Source of the DNA: Tepidamorphaceae bacterium
GTDB lineage: Bacteria > Pseudomonadota > Alphaproteobacteria > Rhizobiales > JAKSCL01
Assembly (NCBI GenBank): GCA_028289445.1
Contig: JANQPO010000004.1
Span: forward strand, 310,001-374,000
Direction of reading: 5' to 3'
Length of the DNA: 64,000 bases
Position 1 is the stretch's first letter. Every line of letters begins with the position of its first letter. Shown one piece after another: positions 19,805 through 28,393 of the stretch. The notes beneath the pieces were generated by a model. That model was not told the origin of the DNA. It saw only the letters and a list, made by a program, of their open reading frames with translations, and did no database searches. A program made the position numbers and the translations under genes.

Positions 19805-19858
19805 GGTCATCCCGGGCGCGGTGTAGCACCTTGGTGATGCACCGCAGAACCGGGATCG
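19805..19858. repeat. palindromic intergenic repeat module
   Basis: GTCATCCCGGGCGCGGTGTAGCACCTTGGTGATGCACCGCAGAACCGGGATC with inverted CCCGG/CCGGG and CGGTG/CACCG arms. Confidence 0.5.
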
Positions 19859-19890
19859 TTTTGTCAAAACGCAAACCTCGAACATCGAAA

Positions 19891-19940
19891 GATCCCGGAT
19901 CAGCGCATCAGCATTTCATGCTGCAGCGCGTCCGGGATGA
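19891..19940. repeat. REP-like palindromic repeat
   Basis: GATCCCGGATCAGCGCATCAGCATTTCATGCTGCAGCGCGTCCGGGATGA. Confidence 0.65.
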
Positions 19941-19948
19941 CGCGTCGG

Positions 19949-19995
19949 AGCATGGTCCCGAAAAGTGCGTGCGGTTTTCGGACAAGAACATGCTC
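19949..19995. repeat. RIME-like palindromic module
   Basis: GAGCATGGTCCCGAAAAGTGCGTGCGGTTTTCGGACAAGAACATGCTC. Confidence 0.65.
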
Positions 19996-20008
19996 AAAAT
20001 CAAAGAGA

Positions 20009-20050
20009 TAGAGCATTTCCGGTGACTCGACTTTCACCGGAGATGCTCTA
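20009..20050. repeat. palindrome overlapping the phnN stop codon
   Basis: TAGAGCATTTCCGGTGActcgactTTCACCGGAGATGCTCTA inverted repeat. Confidence 0.7.
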
Positions 20051-20632
20051 GGTCCTCTCCGCTTTCTCAGGAAGAGCCAAACCGGCCTCGGCCATAACGG
20101 CGAGCGTGGACTTGCCGGCGTCCTGGATGGGTCCGGAGTTGTCGACATCGACGACATCGGCGCCGGCGATCCGAAAGGCCAGCGATTCCGCCAGGCGGTC
20201 GTCGACAGCGCTGTCCGTCGACCGGCCCCGGTCTTCCAGCCGGCGGCGAAGTTCGGCTTCCGACACCGTCAAGTTGATGAATTGGACCCGCTCGAACCGC
20301 GCCCGGATCGCATCGACAGACCGTCTGGAGCCGTTGGCGATCGCCGCGCCGCCTGAGGTTAAATGCCCCGCGATGGCGATCGGCCATCCATAGGCGTGGC
20401 CATGCGCCCGCCAGGTGATCGCGAACTGGCCGTCTTGTTCGGCGCGGTCGAACGCCGCCGATGACATCGTATCATGGGCCTCGTGCGCGGCATTGGACGT
20501 GCGCGTGACGGTTCGGCGCACGAAAACAATCGATGGATCGCCGGCGAGCCGGTCCTTCAGCCAGGCGATCAGCGTATCCTTGCCGGATCCGCTCGGCCCA
20601 ACGACCACAAAAAGCGGCCCCGGCTGCACCAT
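20048..20632 (-). CDS. phnN: ribose 1,5-bisphosphate phosphokinase PhnN
   Basis: MVQPGPLFVVVGPSGSGKDTLIAWLKDRL; RRTVTRTSNAAHEAHDTMS; FAITWRAHGHAYGWP. Confidence 0.9.
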   Translation of the reverse strand: MVQPGPLFVVVGPSGSGKDTLIAWLKDRLAGDPSIVFVRRTVTRTSNAAHEAHDTMSSAAFDRAEQDGQFAITWRAHGHAYGWPIAIAGHLTSGGAAIANGSRRSVDAIRARFERVQFINLTVSEAELRRRLEDRGRSTDSAVDDRLAESLAFRIAGADVVDVDNSGPIQDAGKSTLAVMAEAGLALPEKAERT

Positions 20633-20642
20633 CGACCCGGCC

Positions 20643-21782
20643 TCACACGACCCGGTCGCCCTGCCGCCACACGGTGCGGACGACTGGCACGTCGCCATCG
20701 CGTCGCACGCGAACGACATCGGCGCGCAGGCCCGGTGCGATGCGGCCGCGATCGTCGAGCCCGACCGCTTTGGAGGGCGTGGCGGTGACCATGGCGATAG
20801 CGGCAGGCAGCGTGATCGCTTCGATCGCGTCGGCCAGCAGGAATGGCGCATAGATCAGACTGAACGGCACATAGTCGGACGACAGCACATCCAGCACGTC
20901 GTCCTCGGCCAGATCCTTGGCCGCGACATTGCCGGAATGGGAGCCGCCCCGCACAATATTAGGTGCGCCCATCAAGACACTCATGCCGGTGTTGTGGGAG
21001 GCGCGCGCCGCTTCCAGACTGGTCGGAAACTCCGCCAGGCGAACGCCGAAGCCGATGGCCTCTTCGACGTGCGCCGTCGTCGCATCGTCGTGGCTCGCTA
21101 TCGCAATGCCGCGGGCATTGCAGGCCGCCGCTATCGCTTGGCGATGCGCCGCCGAATAGGTTGCCGAAGCCTCTTGCCGGCGGCGGATGAAATGGGCGAA
21201 CTGCTCATCGCTCAGGCCGCGCTTGGTCTTGTAGTACAGCTCATACTGATCGAGCGTTTGAAACTGCCGCTGCCCCGGCGCATGGTCCATCAGCGAGGCC
21301 AGCTTTACATAGGGGTCGTCGTCGAACAGCTTGAAGTGTTCAAGCACATCGGCGGCAGACACTTCGCAGCGCAGGTGGATGAGGTGCTCGGCGCGCAGCC
21401 GGCCCTCTTCCTGCGATGCCTCGAGCGCATCCGCCAGGTAGCGGATTTCGGTGCCGTTGAACCCGTCTTCCTCGTCGGAACCGAGGCGCAGGCAATCGAA
21501 GACGGTGGTGATACCGGACGCCGCGATCTGCGAATCGTGGGCCTGGATCGCCGCGGTCATATTCCAGCGCACACCGGGTCGTGGGGCGTAGTGGCTTTCC
21601 ATATGATCGGTGTGCAGCTCGACCAAGCCGGGGATCAGGAAGTCGCCATCCATCGATTCGCCGACGCCGACTGGTCCCGTGCCGATGTCGGCAATCCGGC
21701 CGTCGCGCATGACCAGCGCGCCCTCGACAACGTCGTCTTCCAGGACGATACGGGCGTTTGAAAGAACGGTCTCAGCGGCCAT
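20643..21782 (-). CDS. phnM: alpha-D-ribose 1-methylphosphonate 5-triphosphate diphosphatase PhnM
   Basis: DFLIPGLVELHTDHMESHYAPRPGVRWNMTAAIQAHDSQIAASGITTVFD. Confidence 0.93.
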   Translation of the reverse strand: MAAETVLSNARIVLEDDVVEGALVMRDGRIADIGTGPVGVGESMDGDFLIPGLVELHTDHMESHYAPRPGVRWNMTAAIQAHDSQIAASGITTVFDCLRLGSDEEDGFNGTEIRYLADALEASQEEGRLRAEHLIHLRCEVSAADVLEHFKLFDDDPYVKLASLMDHAPGQRQFQTLDQYELYYKTKRGLSDEQFAHFIRRRQEASATYSAAHRQAIAAACNARGIAIASHDDATTAHVEEAIGFGVRLAEFPTSLEAARASHNTGMSVLMGAPNIVRGGSHSGNVAAKDLAEDDVLDVLSSDYVPFSLIYAPFLLADAIEAITLPAAIAMVTATPSKAVGLDDRGRIAPGLRADVVRVRRDGDVPVVRTVWRQGDRVV

Positions 21783-21795
21783 GGTCGCGCTCGGG

Positions 21796-22509
21796 TTAGC
21801 CAGTTAGAGCAAGCGGCAAGCGGTGCCGCGCCATGAAGGGCGTGTCGGGTTCGTCTTCGACGAAGACCGTGACCGCGTCGACAAGAAGCGGCGCGCCGAG
21901 AACCGGTTCGAAATAGGATCGAAGCACGGCCTCGACAGCGTCTTGCGCGTCGGCGGCGACCGGTCCCGTCAGCGTCATGTGGAATCGGAACGCATCGAAT
22001 ACATAGGGGTAGCCCCAGCGGTCAAGATAGTCGCGCTCCGTGTCGCTGAGACGATCGACATTGCGCTTGGCGATCTCGGCCTCGGTAAGCGGCGCACGGA
22101 ACGTGTCGAAGTCCTGCACCAATGCAGCGGCAAGGGCGTGGAGCGCCGGCACGGGGGCGGACGGCAGGAGCGCGAAGAACGACCCAAGTCGTCCGACGGC
22201 CAACGGTGGGATCTCAAACGCCGGCAGTTCGGCGCAGAACGCTTCGAGATCGTCCAAAAGAGCTGTCTTGGACGCGCCATAGGCGAGGCGGAACGGCGCC
22301 TTCAGTGTTCCGTGAAACCCGTAGCGGCGTGGAAACGCGACACAGCGCCCCCAGTCATGCGGGTCCAGCGCGGCGACTGGGCAATCGGTTGTCTGGCCGG
22401 AAAACGCATCCCGCCCAAGCCAGCGCGCCGCGCTCATGGTCAAAGGGTGATCGGGCGGCGGCGTGAAATAAAGGGCATAGCGACGGGTGTTGGCGCCCGC
22501 ACTTTCCAT
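21796..22509 (-). CDS. DUF1045 phosphonate-associated protein (2H-phosphodiesterase-like)
   Basis: RRYALYFTPPPDHPLTMSAARWLGRDAFSG; RRYGFHGTLKAPFRL; FHMTLTGPV (two HxT motifs). Confidence 0.88.
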   Translation of the reverse strand: MESAGANTRRYALYFTPPPDHPLTMSAARWLGRDAFSGQTTDCPVAALDPHDWGRCVAFPRRYGFHGTLKAPFRLAYGASKTALLDDLEAFCAELPAFEIPPLAVGRLGSFFALLPSAPVPALHALAAALVQDFDTFRAPLTEAEIAKRNVDRLSDTERDYLDRWGYPYVFDAFRFHMTLTGPVAADAQDAVEAVLRSYFEPVLGAPLLVDAVTVFVEDEPDTPFMARHRLPLALTG

Positions 22510-22532
22510 CCGGCTTACGTCGTTTGCTTGGG

Positions 22533-22745
22533 TCACGGCGCTCTTGGGTTGGTGGTGCCGATCGGGCGCCCGCACGGGGCGGTCGAAATCGAATCGAAGA
22601 CATACACCACGATCGGGATGAGAATGACCATAGTGGCGACGTTTTCCCAATCCTGATTGGGGCGCACGGCCTTCCGCAGCTTCAACCCGATGCCGCCCGC
22701 ATCGACCGCGCCGACAATCCGGGACGACGCGAGGCGACGATGATT
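22533..22745 (-). pseudogene. C-terminal remnant of a phosphonate ABC transporter permease (PhnE-like)
   Basis: Reverse-strand reading gives ...IVGAVDAGGIGLKLRKAVRPNQDWENVATMVILIPIVVYVFDSISTAPCGRPIGTTNPRAP*, with an in-frame TAG just upstream and no start; absent from the supplied ORF track. Confidence 0.75.
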
Positions 22746-22765
22746 CTATGTGAGAGCGTTCCGCT

Positions 22766-25066
22766 CTAGCCGGCCGGTTCTGTTGGCGCGCACCACCGCT
22801 CAATCATGCGCGCGAGCGCGCGCGGTTCGAGCGGTTTGGTCAGGTGATCGTTCATGCCGGCGGCTTGGCAGGCCCGCCGATCCTCAGGAAACGCGTTGGC
22901 GGTCAGCGCGATGATCGGCACCGCCCCGCCGTGCGGCAGCGCGCGGATGTCGCGGGTCGCGGCAAGGCCGTCCTTGCCGGGCATGTGAACGTCCATCAAG
23001 ATCAGATCGAAGGGCGTATCCTTTGGGTTCGCCAGGGCCCGCACCGCGTCTTCGCCGTTCTTGACCAAGGTCACGCTGTGGCCGCTGCGGGTCAAAAGGG
23101 TCTGGGCCAAGAGCGCGTTGATGTCGTTGTCCTCGGCCAACAGAATGCGCAGGCTCTGTCCGGACACGACGGCCAGTTCATCATCGTCGTGCGATGCGGC
23201 GTAGTCCGGCGCATCCTTGCCGGTCACGACCCGCCAGAAGGAGTCCGGGCGCACCGGCCGAACGAGATAGGATTGAAAGCCGCGCGCGCTGAGCGCCTCG
23301 ACCCGCTTTTTCTCGCCGGGCTTGATCAGTGAGATCTTGCGGTTGAATTCGAGACCTGCGAACCGGTCGGGCGCTTTGGAATCCACCGGCGCGACCAGAT
23401 CGGCATCGGCAATCAGGATCGTCGGGTGGAAGACCTCCGCAATCGTCGTGAAGTCGGAATCGCCGCGCGCAATGTCCGCTGCACCGCCGAAATCTGTGGC
23501 CAGCGCCCGCAAAACGGCAGCCTCGACAACCGTATCCGACGCGATCAGGACACGCTGGCCAAGCAGCGGTTTATGACACCTGACGACATTGTCCTTTGAG
23601 ACGCGGATCGGGATGTCGACGGTGAAAGTCGCGCCCTTGCCCACGTCGCTCTCGACCCTGATCCAGCCGCCAAGTGCATGTGCGACCTTTTGCGAAATCG
23701 TCAGCCCGAGACCCGTTCCGCCGTGCTGGCGGGCGAGCGAGCCGTCGCCTTGTTCGAACTCCTGGAAGATGATCGCCCGCTCGGTGTCCGACAGGCCGGG
23801 TCCGGTATCGGTCACCGAAAGATGCAGCATATCGCCGCCATCCCGTTCGATGTCGATCACGACGCCGCCGGTGTCGGTGAACTTCACGGCGTTGCCGGCG
23901 AGATTGAGCAGCACCTGGCGCACGCGCTGATCGTCGGTGATCACGCGCTGCGGGACGTCGGGCGCAATCCGCCAGGCGATCTCCAGACCCTTGTCATGGG
24001 CTTTGGGCGCCAGAAGCTCCACGACATCTTGAACGATCGCCGTAAGGTCCACCGGGCCGTTGACGATGTCGAGATGGCCGGCCTCGATCTTGGAGAAGTC
24101 GAGGATATCGTTGATGAGGGCGAGAAGGCTCTGGCCCGACGTCGCGATGGCGCGGGAATAGGTTTTTTGCTCCGGTGTGAGTGGCGTTGCGCCCAAAAGG
24201 CCGGTCATGCCCAGTATGCCGTTGAGCGGTGTGCGGATCTCATGGCTCATCGTGGCCAGGAACTTCGATTTGGCCGCGTTGGCGCTTTCCGCCTGCTGCC
24301 TGGCGTCGGCCAGCAGCTTCTCTGCCGCCTTTCGCTCGGTCACGTCGCGCCCGACGATCTGCTGGGCGTCGTGGCCGCCGCCATAGATCGGGATCGTCTC
24401 CCAGTCGAACCATCTGGGTCCCTGTGCCGTCTCGACCAGGATATCGCCATCCAAGGGTGCGGCGTCGGCGCCGTCCGACGGCGTGCCGGGGGCGCTCTCC
24501 AACGGTGTTCCCCGTGCCGTGATCTTCGGCTCGAATGGGCTCCCCTCGATGTCCCCGCGCCTTAGACCGAAAACCGTCAAGAACGTGTCATTGGCGAATG
24601 TGATCCGGCCTTCGCTGTCGACGCGATAAATAACGTCGCGGTGGTGATCGAGAAGCTCCCGATAGCGCTCTAGGATCTGAACCAGTTCCCAGTTTTGGTC
24701 CTTGACCTGTTCAAGCGTTCCAACGCCCGGATCGGCCTCGCCGTCCGGCTTGGACTCCTTGGGCGTAGCCTGGCTGGGCGGCCATGTGAGCATGGGCTCG
24801 TTCGCCGGCGCACCGACGATCCACCCGCGCCATAAGCCGAAAAGGCCGACGGTCGCAAGGAGCCCGGTCGCCAGGACGGTCGCGAACGGACCGATATGGT
24901 CAGGCAGCGCTTCCGTCAAAATAAGGACGCCGGCAAGCGCCAATGCGGCGAGCCCGACAGCGAGCGCCGCGAATGCCGCGGTACGGCGGCTTGGCGGTGT
25001 GCGCCAGCCGGCAAACCATCGATTGAAGGTGGCCGGGGGGCGGCAATGCGGGTCCGTCGCCTTCAT
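22766..25066 (-). CDS. hybrid sensor histidine kinase/response regulator (2 TM, PAS, HisKA, HATPase, REC)
   Basis: FLATMSHEIRTPLNGILGMTGLL; ISQKVAHALGGWIRVESDVGKGATFTVDIP; C-terminal REC ILLAEDNDINALL...LILMDVHMPGKDGL. Confidence 0.95.
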   Translation of the reverse strand: MKATDPHCRPPATFNRWFAGWRTPPSRRTAAFAALAVGLAALALAGVLILTEALPDHIGPFATVLATGLLATVGLFGLWRGWIVGAPANEPMLTWPPSQATPKESKPDGEADPGVGTLEQVKDQNWELVQILERYRELLDHHRDVIYRVDSEGRITFANDTFLTVFGLRRGDIEGSPFEPKITARGTPLESAPGTPSDGADAAPLDGDILVETAQGPRWFDWETIPIYGGGHDAQQIVGRDVTERKAAEKLLADARQQAESANAAKSKFLATMSHEIRTPLNGILGMTGLLGATPLTPEQKTYSRAIATSGQSLLALINDILDFSKIEAGHLDIVNGPVDLTAIVQDVVELLAPKAHDKGLEIAWRIAPDVPQRVITDDQRVRQVLLNLAGNAVKFTDTGGVVIDIERDGGDMLHLSVTDTGPGLSDTERAIIFQEFEQGDGSLARQHGGTGLGLTISQKVAHALGGWIRVESDVGKGATFTVDIPIRVSKDNVVRCHKPLLGQRVLIASDTVVEAAVLRALATDFGGAADIARGDSDFTTIAEVFHPTILIADADLVAPVDSKAPDRFAGLEFNRKISLIKPGEKKRVEALSARGFQSYLVRPVRPDSFWRVVTGKDAPDYAASHDDDELAVVSGQSLRILLAEDNDINALLAQTLLTRSGHSVTLVKNGEDAVRALANPKDTPFDLILMDVHMPGKDGLAATRDIRALPHGGAVPIIALTANAFPEDRRACQAAGMNDHLTKPLEPRALARMIERWCAPTEPAG

Positions 25067-25258
25067 CGCGAACTTCGCACGAAGCAGGCTCTGCCGGTTC
25101 TGCCGGAGGCTCTCAAAGGCAATACGGCGGCGCCCGGCCGTTATATGGCTGCGAATAGGATGCACGCGCTACTTGGTCCTTGTCGCTTTGCCCAGACGAC
25201 GACCGTACCATCAACGCGTTGGTGAAGTGTTACCGGTTTAGTCTCGTTTTATGGGGCT

Positions 25259-26794
25259 CTAAGCAGCGGCAAGCGCGGCGTTCTGGAAGCGGAACCGATA
25301 GGCGAGCGCCTCGGCGACATGCGGACGGGCTATGGCCTCGGCGCCCGACAGATCGGCCAGCGTGCGCGACAGTCTGAGCACCCGGTGATAGCCGCGCGCG
25401 GAGAGCCGCAAGCGATCGGCAGCATCGCGCAGGAGCGCCAGGCCGGCGCCGTCGAGTGCCGCCACCTCGTCGAGCGCGGCAGGCGGGCAGGCGGCGTTGG
25501 TGCGCACGCCGGCAAGACCGAGCGCGGCATAGCGTTCGGCTTGGACCGCGCGGGCGGCGACTACCCGCTCGCGGACATCGGCGCTCGTTTCCGCGCCGGC
25601 CGGGGCCATCATGTCGACGGCCGACACCGGCGGGATGTCGACATGCATGTCGATGCGGTCGAGGAAGGGCCCCGACAACCGCGCCTGATAGCTTTCCGCG
25701 CAGCGCTCGCCCTGGCGGCAGGTGTGGCCCGGCTCCCCGGCGTAGCCGCATTTGCACGGGTTCATCGCGGCGACGAGCTGGAAGCGGGACGGGTAGGCGA
25801 CGCGAAAGTTCGCCCGCGCAATGACGGTTTCGCCGTTTTCGAGCGGCTGGCGCAGGGAATCGAGCACTTGCGGCGAGAATTCCGGCAACTCGTCGAGAAA
25901 GAGCACGCCGTTATGGGCGAGCGCCGCCTCGCCGGGAGTCGCCCTGGCGCCGCCGCCGACCATCGCCGCCATGGAGGCGGAATGGTGCGGCGCCCGGAAC
26001 GGCCGCACCTGGGTCAACGCGCCGCCGACCAGATCGCCGGCAACGCTCCTGATCATGGCCGTTTCAAGCATCTCCGCCGGTGTCATAGGCGGCAGGATCG
26101 AGGCAAGGCGCGACGCCAGCATGGATTTGCCGGCGCCCGGCGTGCCGACGAAAAGGAGGTTGTGACCGCCGGCCGCGGCGATTTCGAGCGCCCGCTTGCC
26201 GGCCTCCTGGCCCCTGATGTCGGCCAGATCGCCGATGGTCGCCGCACCGTCGCCAAGCGCCGGGCGCGGCTGGTCGAGCACCTGCCGGCCCTCGATATGA
26301 TTGATGAGCTGGCCGAGATCGCCGGGCGCGGTAATCGTAAGGTCTTCGCCGGCCCAGGCGGCCTCCGCACCGCAGCTTTTCGGGCACAACAGCGAGCGGC
26401 CCATGGCGTGCGCGGCCATCGCCGCCGGCAGCGCACCCGACACCGGCGCGATCGAGCCGTCGAGACCCAGTTCCCCGATGACAACGAATTCGTCCAAGAT
26501 GTCGGCCGGAATGGCGCCGGTCTCGGCCAGAAGGCCGACGGCGATCGGCAGGTCGAAATGGCTGCCGACCTTTTGCAGGTCGGCCGGGGCGAGGTTGACA
26601 GTGATGCGGCGGGCCGGAAGCGCCAGCCCGATGGCCGACAGCGCGGCGCGCACCCGTTCGCGGCTTTCGCCGACCGCCTTGTCCGGCAGGCCGACAATGG
26701 TGAAGGCCGGCAGGCCCGGCGCGATATGGACCTGAACGTCGATTGGCCGCGCCTCGACGCCCAAAAACGCGACACTCGCCACATGCGAGACCAT
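25259..26794 (-). CDS. comM: YifB/ComM family Mg-chelatase-like AAA ATPase
   Basis: VEARPIDVQVHIAPGLPAFTIVGLPDKAVGESRERVRAAL; GTPGAGKSMLASRL; C-terminal ARGYHRVLRLSRTLADLSGAEAI. Confidence 0.95.
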   Translation of the reverse strand: MVSHVASVAFLGVEARPIDVQVHIAPGLPAFTIVGLPDKAVGESRERVRAALSAIGLALPARRITVNLAPADLQKVGSHFDLPIAVGLLAETGAIPADILDEFVVIGELGLDGSIAPVSGALPAAMAAHAMGRSLLCPKSCGAEAAWAGEDLTITAPGDLGQLINHIEGRQVLDQPRPALGDGAATIGDLADIRGQEAGKRALEIAAAGGHNLLFVGTPGAGKSMLASRLASILPPMTPAEMLETAMIRSVAGDLVGGALTQVRPFRAPHHSASMAAMVGGGARATPGEAALAHNGVLFLDELPEFSPQVLDSLRQPLENGETVIARANFRVAYPSRFQLVAAMNPCKCGYAGEPGHTCRQGERCAESYQARLSGPFLDRIDMHVDIPPVSAVDMMAPAGAETSADVRERVVAARAVQAERYAALGLAGVRTNAACPPAALDEVAALDGAGLALLRDAADRLRLSARGYHRVLRLSRTLADLSGAEAIARPHVAEALAYRFRFQNAALAAA

Positions 26795-26910
26795 GGCTCA
26801 CCTCCCGTCAGGAGTGTAGCGTCAGGCGGTGAGCGACGTCAAGAACATTTAGTGAACAAATGCCTTCTAGTCGGATCTGTTGACTCTCGAGCAGAACTTC
26901 ATGTGCCCAA

Positions 26911-26980
26911 GAGGGTTAATGGAAGCTAATGGAAGCTAATGGAAGCTAATGGAAGCTAATGGAGGGTAATGGAGCCTAGC
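26911..26980. repeat. 10-bp tandem repeat (GGAAGCTAAT)n
   Basis: Four perfect consecutive units at 26921-26960 flanked by degenerate units gagggttaat, ggagggtaat, ggagcctagc. Confidence 0.95.
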
Positions 26981-26996
26981 TGCCTGGTCCCAAATC

Positions 26997-28244
26997 CTAC
27001 ATGGCTCTTTCAGCATCCTTCTTGGAAGCAGCGGCTTTGATCGCGTTGATCCAAACCGCGAAAGACTTAGTTGGAAGCCGATAGAACCCTCGACGTGCTT
27101 CGTCCGAAATGACGATCTCTCTGTCGCGCAACGCCTTTAGAGCATTCGTGACACTCGTCTCAGATACACCCGACTCCTTGATAATTGTCTTTCGGGCCAC
27201 CCAGCCATCCCCGTGCTCAGCCATTGAGTCCAGCACCCTTCTGTAGTCTTCTGACGAAATTCTCGCGTTGTACATCTGGCTAAAGAATTTATCTCCGAGC
27301 TGAGAAAGTGCCCCATTCTCATCAAATGCACCGTATACGACGTCATCAAAATCAATTATCTCATCCGAATCATATTCGAATGCGCTATAAGCAAACTGCT
27401 GCACGAAATGCGGATACCCCTCTGAAAGCTCGGCTAGAAAATCCAATGCATCTTCTTCAACAGCAGTAACTTCAGAGTTTACGTTGTTGGCCTTCTCGAG
27501 CCCCAGGTTAACTACCTTCTTTCTTTCATTAAACTCCAAAGGCTCTAGTAGCATGATATGGAAGAGTCTCGGGGATGATTCGTGGCTCTCTCTGAGCTTT
27601 GCGAGAAGTGTTGGAAGGCCTGCAAGCCCGAAAAGAACATTATAGCAACGCTCACGCGCAAGCCTTTCGCAAGTAAACTTAATAATTCGACCAAGCTCGG
27701 CTTCTAACGGAGGTGCATCAGCTTCATCTATGAGTAACAGTATTCCATCTATCGATCCTGTAGATTGAAAAAGAAATTTGGATACCCTGCTGATAAACTC
27801 ATCCATTATCTCCTCAACATCTATATTTTCTATAGAAACAGGTTTATTATATTTAATACCCAAGATTTCCCAGTTGGTGATCCAATCCCAGAATTCACTT
27901 GCATTTTTCAACAGATCATCGTGTTTATTTAGTTCTAATCTCAATCCTCTTCCCAGGCTCTTAACAATATCAAGATTCGACCTGCAACCGCTGAAATCGA
28001 TAAAGACCGTAAGAAATTTAAACATTTGTTGATCTGGAGTGGCAAATTCACCGTTTGCTAAATCCTTTACATAATCGAGTAGCGACGTTTTGCCGATTCC
28101 ACGTTCGCCATGCACCAAAAAATGCAAAGGATTCCCATTCTTTGCTTGGAGCAGAGACTGTTCAATCGCATCCAGTTCCTTACCGCGACCGACGAACATA
28201 CCTGGGACGACGGGATTGTTGGGGCGGAATGGATTGAATCGCAT
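26997..28244 (-). CDS. orphan AAA+/Orc1-like ATPase with C-terminal winged-helix-like domain
   Basis: Walker A HGERGIGKTSLLDYV; Walker B GILLLIDEADA; N-terminal FRPNNPVVPGMFVGRGKELDAIEQSL; C-terminal RRVLDSMAEHGDGWVARKTIIKESGVSETSVTNALKALRDREIV; visibly A/T-rich against the surroundings. Confidence 0.85.
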   Translation of the reverse strand: MRFNPFRPNNPVVPGMFVGRGKELDAIEQSLLQAKNGNPLHFLVHGERGIGKTSLLDYVKDLANGEFATPDQQMFKFLTVFIDFSGCRSNLDIVKSLGRGLRLELNKHDDLLKNASEFWDWITNWEILGIKYNKPVSIENIDVEEIMDEFISRVSKFLFQSTGSIDGILLLIDEADAPPLEAELGRIIKFTCERLARERCYNVLFGLAGLPTLLAKLRESHESSPRLFHIMLLEPLEFNERKKVVNLGLEKANNVNSEVTAVEEDALDFLAELSEGYPHFVQQFAYSAFEYDSDEIIDFDDVVYGAFDENGALSQLGDKFFSQMYNARISSEDYRRVLDSMAEHGDGWVARKTIIKESGVSETSVTNALKALRDREIVISDEARRGFYRLPTKSFAVWINAIKAAASKKDAERAM

Positions 28245-28258
28245 TGCTTGATTGCCGA

Positions 28259-28277
28259 GTTTAAAAGTTATTTAAAC
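28259..28277. promoter_or_regulatory. inverted repeat upstream of the orphan ATPase gene
   Basis: GTTTAAA-agtta-TTTAAAC perfect 7-bp arms, 15 bp upstream of the ORF start. Confidence 0.4.
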
Positions 28278-28393
28278 GGCTAGATCGACATACCCGCCAG
28301 AGGGCGGGAATCTACTGATTGGTCGATTGATTCGACACTAAAACATTATACTTATCTGGATGATTTGAGTGCAACTTGCATGTGGGTCGTGGT

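Noticed and set aside
25319-26929. 536-aa + strand ORF opposite comM
   Set aside because: Antisense shadow; comM is clearly the coding strand
26911-26980. CRISPR-like array
   Set aside because: 10-bp head-to-tail units with no spacers; a simple tandem repeat
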